DNA from: an uncultured Christensenella sp. | Lineage (GTDB): Bacteria; Bacillota; Clostridia; Christensenellales; Pumilibacteraceae | Direction: 5' to 3' | DNA length: 64,000 bases | Assembly: GCA_910577945.1 (NCBI GenBank) | Contig: CAJTNI010000001.1 | Coordinates: 121,248-185,247 of the forward strand | Shown: in pieces, positions 60,599-64,000 of the stretch | Position numbering within the stretch: position 1 is the stretch's first letter | Layout: every line of letters starts with the position of its first letter | Translations under genes and position numbers: made by a program | Notes under the pieces: model-generated | Database searches by the model: none | What the model was told of the DNA's origin: nothing | The model's input: only the letters and a program-made list of their open reading frames with translations

Positions 60599-62448
60599 TT
60601 GTCGCCGTCCTTGGCGAAGAACAACGCGAACTCGTTTACCGCGTCCTCAATCGCAAGCCCCGTTTCGACGGAAATCTCCTTGCCGTTTCGCAGTTTTTCA
60701 CACACGTCGGCATGATTGATATCGAAATAACGGATAAACCGCTCCTTAAACTCGGTTATGCGCGCAACGGGAATATCCTTTAAAAGCTCCTTCGTGGTAA
60801 TATACAGCAAAACGGCTTGGTGCTCGACGCGCATCGGCTTGTGCACGTCCTGCTTTAATATTTCGGCGGTGCGCTTGCCCTGTTCGAGCATGCGCTTGGT
60901 TTGCTCGTCCAAATCCGCGCCGAACTGCGAGAACGCCGCAAGCTCGCGATATTGCGACAGGTCGATACGCAGCTTGCCCGACACCTTGCGCATAATAGGG
61001 TTTTGCGCGCTTTGACCGACGCGCGACACCGACAGTCCTACGTTAATCGCAGGACGCGTGCCCGCGTTAAACAAATCGCTCTCCAAGTAAATTTGCCCGT
61101 CGGTTATCGAAATGATATTTGTGGGAATGTACGCGGAAATATCGCCCGCCAGCGTTTCCACTATCGGGAGCGCGGTAATCGAACCGCCGCCGAGCTCGGG
61201 CGAGAGCTTTGCCGCGCGTTCGAGAAGGCGCGAATGCAGGTAGAAAATATCGCCGGGGTACGCCTCTCTGCCCGGCGGACGCTTTAACAACAAGCTCATC
61301 GCGCGATACGCCACGGCATGCTTGCTCAAATCGTCGTAAACGATTAGCACGTCCTTGCCCGCGTACATGAACTCCTCGGCGACGGCGCAGCCCGCATACG
61401 GCGCGATATACTGCAACGGCGCGCTATCCTTGGCGGTTGCGCACACCACGACGGTATAACCCATCGCGCCGTTTTCCGTGAGCGTATCGACTATCGTGGA
61501 TACGGTGGACGATTTTTGACCTATCGCCACGTACACGCAAATTACGTCCTTGCCCTTTTGGTTGAGTATGGTATCGACCGCTATCGACGTTTTGCCCGTT
61601 TGGCGGTCGCCTATAATAAGCTCGCGCTGACCCTTGCCGATAGGTATCATGGAGTCCACGGCGAGCAAGCCCGTAAGCATGGGCGTATTGACCTTGCCTC
61701 GGTCCTTGATAGCGGGCGCGGGGCATTCTATCGGGCGATATTTTTCCGCCTTGAACTCGCCCAAGCCGTCGATGGGCTTGCCCAAAGGATTTACGACGCG
61801 CCCCAAAAGCTGCTCGCCTACGGGCACGGAAACAATCATGCCCGTAGTTTTTACGAGCATGTGTGCCGAAACGCTGTCGTCGTCGTCAAGCACAATCGCG
61901 CCGACGCCGCCCTCCTCCAAATTCAAAACTATCGCCTGCGCGCCGTTTTCGATTTGCAGCATTTCCCCGTACTCGGCGGCGGAAAGCCCGTTGCATACTA
62001 TAACGCCGTCGCCGCAAAACTCCACGCTGCCCGCGTGGCTTACGTCGAAAGAGCGCTTAAACCGCGACACGCTGCCTATAAGCTCGTCGTCCACGCCCTT
62101 TTTGATATCGGCGGCGGAAAGCTCGGTGCTCGGCTTTTTTTCGGCTGCCGTGGATTTTTCGCGCTTTTCCGCATTTTTGGACGCGCGCTTTTTCCGCGTG
62201 GGCGTAGCCGCCTCCGCAAACTCGTCGCTCACCGAAAATCTCGGGTCTATCTTGTCTATTTGCGAACGCAGCGTGCCGTCGTAAAATTTATCGCCGTCGA
62301 CTACGAGTATTCCGCCCAAAAGCTCTTTGTCTATCTTGTAAACAAACTCGACGCTCTCGCCCTTGTGCTTGGCGGAAAACAGCTTTTCGACGCGCTTGAC
62401 CTCGGTCGCGGACAGCTCCGCCGTAGACGTAACATATATACGTGCCAT
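60595..62448 (-). CDS. atpA: ATP synthase alpha subunit with N-terminal fused delta C-terminal domain
   Basis: 617 residues, about 110 longer than ordinary alpha. Residues 1-70 match the C-terminal domain of delta/OSCP: IYVTSTAELS, then DKELLGG and GDKFYDGTLRSQID, as in the delta pattern ending GDxxxDGT-x-R. Residues 71-107 are a Lys/Arg/Ala/Glu-rich linker. Normal alpha begins near 108 with the N-terminal helix (ELSAADIKKGVDDEL), then P-loop GDRQTGKTS (about 280-288) and the usual C-terminus. No separate atpH exists between atpF and atpA; the start shares one base with the atpF stop (TGATG). The delta N-terminal six-helix domain, which binds the alpha N-terminal helix, is missing. I infer that covalent linkage replaces that contact, with the fused domain binding the b stalk. 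A frame error is unlikely, since no spare sequence lies upstream. Confidence 0.93.
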   Translation of the reverse strand: MARIYVTSTAELSATEVKRVEKLFSAKHKGESVEFVYKIDKELLGGILVVDGDKFYDGTLRSQIDKIDPRFSVSDEFAEAATPTRKKRASKNAEKREKSTAAEKKPSTELSAADIKKGVDDELIGSVSRFKRSFDVSHAGSVEFCGDGVIVCNGLSAAEYGEMLQIENGAQAIVLNLEEGGVGAIVLDDDDSVSAHMLVKTTGMIVSVPVGEQLLGRVVNPLGKPIDGLGEFKAEKYRPIECPAPAIKDRGKVNTPMLTGLLAVDSMIPIGKGQRELIIGDRQTGKTSIAVDTILNQKGKDVICVYVAIGQKSSTVSTIVDTLTENGAMGYTVVVCATAKDSAPLQYIAPYAGCAVAEEFMYAGKDVLIVYDDLSKHAVAYRAMSLLLKRPPGREAYPGDIFYLHSRLLERAAKLSPELGGGSITALPIVETLAGDISAYIPTNIISITDGQIYLESDLFNAGTRPAINVGLSVSRVGQSAQNPIMRKVSGKLRIDLSQYRELAAFSQFGADLDEQTKRMLEQGKRTAEILKQDVHKPMRVEHQAVLLYITTKELLKDIPVARITEFKERFIRYFDINHADVCEKLRNGKEISVETGLAIEDAVNEFALFFAKDGDK

Positions 62449-62969
62449 CAGTCGGCGTCCTCCCAATCGGACAACGCCTGTTCTATAAGCGCGGCGTTAT
62501 CCTTTTCCGACACCTCGCGCTCCAAAACCTTTTGCGCCACCTGCACGGCAAGGCGGTTGACGCTGTCGCGATACTCGGTGCGCAGCTGCTCCTTTTGCGT
62601 GACCGCCTCTTTCTTCGCCGCGTCTACTATGGCGCGCGCCTGCTCCTGCGCCTCGCCGATTAGCTCGTCCGCGCGTTTTTCGGCGGCTTTCGCCACCTCG
62701 GCGGCGACGCGAGCGTTCTCCACCTTCATGTCCTCAACGATTTTATCGTACTCTGCTTTGCTATTCTCGCTCTCGGCTCTGAGTCTGTCGTTTTCGGCAA
62801 ACGCGTCGTCCAAACTTTTGCGCTTGCTTTCGAGCATTTTTTTGACAGGCTTATACAGCACGGCAATCAACACCGCCGCGAGCAAAACGAAATTTCCTAT
62901 ATAGAATAACAGCGAACGCCAATCGAACCCGAAAACTTCGAGAATGTTCGCCGCAAGCAGCATTTTCAT
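62448..62969 (-). CDS. atpF: F-type ATP synthase b subunit
   Basis: 173 residues. One N-terminal membrane helix (about 18-40), then a long charged helix forming the peripheral stalk (KSLDDAFAENDRLRAE onward). Normal length, without any delta fusion of the mycobacterial b-delta kind. Its C-terminal end (QALSDWEDAD) would contact the delta-like domain of the alpha fusion. GGAG precedes the ATG. Confidence 0.95.
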   Translation of the reverse strand: MKMLLAANILEVFGFDWRSLLFYIGNFVLLAAVLIAVLYKPVKKMLESKRKSLDDAFAENDRLRAESENSKAEYDKIVEDMKVENARVAAEVAKAAEKRADELIGEAQEQARAIVDAAKKEAVTQKEQLRTEYRDSVNRLAVQVAQKVLEREVSEKDNAALIEQALSDWEDAD

Positions 62970-62987
62970 TGCGCTTTCGCTCCGTAC

Positions 62988-63254
62988 TTACATTACGATG
63001 AGCATGATTGCAACAAGCAATCCGTATATAGCCGTCGTCTCGCAAAACGCCAGACCTATAAACAGCGACGAGCGGATTTGCTTGGTCGCCTCGGGCTGAC
63101 GCGCCATGCTTTCGACCGCTTTGCCCGTGGAAATACCCATGCCGATAGCCGCGCCGACGCACGCCAAAGCGGCGATACCCGCGCCGAGCGCAGTCATGCC
63201 CTCCAAGCCGAGAAACGATATAATCGGCAACAATTCAGTGATAAACGCTTGCAT
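62988..63254 (-). CDS. atpE: F-type ATP synthase c subunit
   Basis: 88-residue hairpin of two membrane helices forming the rotor ring. The polar loop is ARQPEA and the ion-binding carboxylate is the Glu in AFCETTAIYG. The helix-1 position that holds Gln in sodium-binding rings is Met here (GAAIGMGISTGKAVES), which argues for proton coupling although the ETT-Y pattern of helix 2 resembles sodium types. GGAGG precedes the ATG. Confidence 0.96.
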   Translation of the reverse strand: MQAFITELLPIISFLGLEGMTALGAGIAALACVGAAIGMGISTGKAVESMARQPEATKQIRSSLFIGLAFCETTAIYGLLVAIMLIVM

Positions 63255-63273
63255 TGGTCAATCCTCCAAAATT

Positions 63274-63957
63274 TTATTCGATGGCTTCGTTTACGAAGTT
63301 CATTGACAAAAACATGAAAATATACGCCTGCATAACCGCATGGAACAGCGTAAAAATAGGCTCTAATATGACGGGCAGCACGTACGGGAACACGCCGTAT
63401 ACTATCTCCATGATAAGATATCCCGAAAACACGCTTCCGAACAATCGAAGCGCCATGGAGAACGGCACGACGCAGTCTGTGACGAGCGGAATTACCGCCG
63501 CATAGTGCTTTAACCGCCGCGCGCGGTGTTGCAAAAATCCCGTTACGAGCACCGCGAAAAACGTGAGCATACCGAGCACGAGATTGCAATTAAGGTCGCT
63601 GAGCGGCGAACGCAATCCCAGCAGCTCGATTAACACGCCGAACATGATAAACGCCGAACAGCAAAAATACAACGGGCCGATTGCCTTAGAGTATTTGCCC
63701 GTCAAATCTTCGGAATTTGAATCGAACAGCCCTACCGCCCACTCTATAAACATGCGAAAAGCCGAGGTATGCCTGAAATCCTTTTTCCAGCGCGGCAAAA
63801 AAAACACGCGCACCACTACCGCGAATATTATGAGCAATGCCGTAACAAGCATGCACGAAAACATCGTTGCCGTAATATCGAACCCGCCGATACTGAAAAC
63901 GACTTTTGGCGCAATCGTCGGCAAGTGCAAATTCAATTCTGCGGAAAGCAAGTTCAT
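63274..63957 (-). CDS. atpB: F-type ATP synthase a subunit
   Basis: 227 residues from ATG 63957 (MNLLSAELNLHLP); in-frame starts at 63972, 63984 and 63996 are possible and none has a clear ribosome site. Five to six membrane helices. The essential arginine lies in SMALRLFGSVFSG, near the proton channel. First atp gene in the window; any atpI or promoter lies beyond its right edge. Confidence 0.94.
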   Translation of the reverse strand: MNLLSAELNLHLPTIAPKVVFSIGGFDITATMFSCMLVTALLIIFAVVVRVFFLPRWKKDFRHTSAFRMFIEWAVGLFDSNSEDLTGKYSKAIGPLYFCCSAFIMFGVLIELLGLRSPLSDLNCNLVLGMLTFFAVLVTGFLQHRARRLKHYAAVIPLVTDCVVPFSMALRLFGSVFSGYLIMEIVYGVFPYVLPVILEPIFTLFHAVMQAYIFMFLSMNFVNEAIE

Positions 63958-64000
63958 ATCAACGCAAAGCATAGCACTTTGCATGCGAAAACGCAAGCGT

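Noticed and set aside
60595..62450. A frame error or assembly error hiding a normal atpH between atpF and atpA
   Set aside because: The atpF stop and the fusion start share one base, so no sequence remains that could encode the missing 100-residue delta N-terminal domain, and b itself has normal length.
1..64000. tRNA or rRNA genes, CRISPR arrays, insertion sequences or prophage genes
   Set aside because: I looked through the gaps between genes and saw no such signature; nearly all sequence is occupied by housekeeping, stress or sporulation genes.

Overview
The window is a stretch of a Gram-positive, endospore-forming Bacillota chromosome, most likely an uncultured class Clostridia lineage. 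The evidence is a spoIIAA-spoIIAB-sigF operon, spoVAC-AD-AE, yunB, the CtsR/McsA/McsB/ClpC and HrcA/CIRCE stress circuits, a T-box leader in front of pheST, and near-consensus sigma-A promoters with 17-base spacers. No phage, insertion sequence, CRISPR array, tRNA or rRNA gene was found. All but two genes lie on the minus strand, so they read from high to low coordinates. Many neighbouring genes overlap as ATGA, TAATG or TGATG.

Layout from left to right: a U32 peptidase cut by the window edge, pheT and pheS with a T-box (1-4300); sporulation and germination genes yunB, spoVAE/AD/AC, sigF, spoIIAB, spoIIAA (4336-8690); an apparently empty 490-base gap; rny, comF, ackA (9185-12992); the heat-shock operon hrcA-grpE-dnaK-dnaJ under a CIRCE-like operator (13056-17921); lepA-hemW-M50-like membrane protein (18031-21575); the only plus-strand pair, a GDPD-family phosphodiesterase and a GtrA-like protein (21634-22970); an unrecognised protein, a Crh-like HPr paralogue, pgi and hpf (23016-26483); ctsR-mcsA-mcsB-clpC (26542-31154); dCMP deaminase, an ABC exporter pair, rarA and a 1312-residue GH94-like membrane protein (31244-39536); rplS (39656-40106); a nine-gene housekeeping operon yicC-gmk-rpoZ-coaBC-priA-def-fmt-rsmB-rlmN (40172-49062); an unknown small gene-pcrA-ligA (49059-53755); and a long block atpBEF-A-G-D-C, alr, 5-formyl-THF cyclo-ligase, rsmD, coaD, coiled-coil protein, aroF (53837-63957).

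The most unusual feature is in the ATP synthase operon. There is no stand-alone atpH (delta) gene. Instead, the C-terminal domain of delta, the part that contacts the b stalk, is fused through a charged linker to the N-terminus of alpha, and the delta N-terminal domain, which normally grips the alpha N-terminus, is absent. The peripheral-stalk connection would thus be covalent rather than a protein-protein contact. Secondary points are two genes (lepA, rarA) whose -10 boxes lie six bases from the start codon and so appear leaderless, a glutamate missing from the radical-SAM motif of RlmN, an HPr-like protein without the phosphocarrier histidine, and two strong stem-loops between dnaK and dnaJ.
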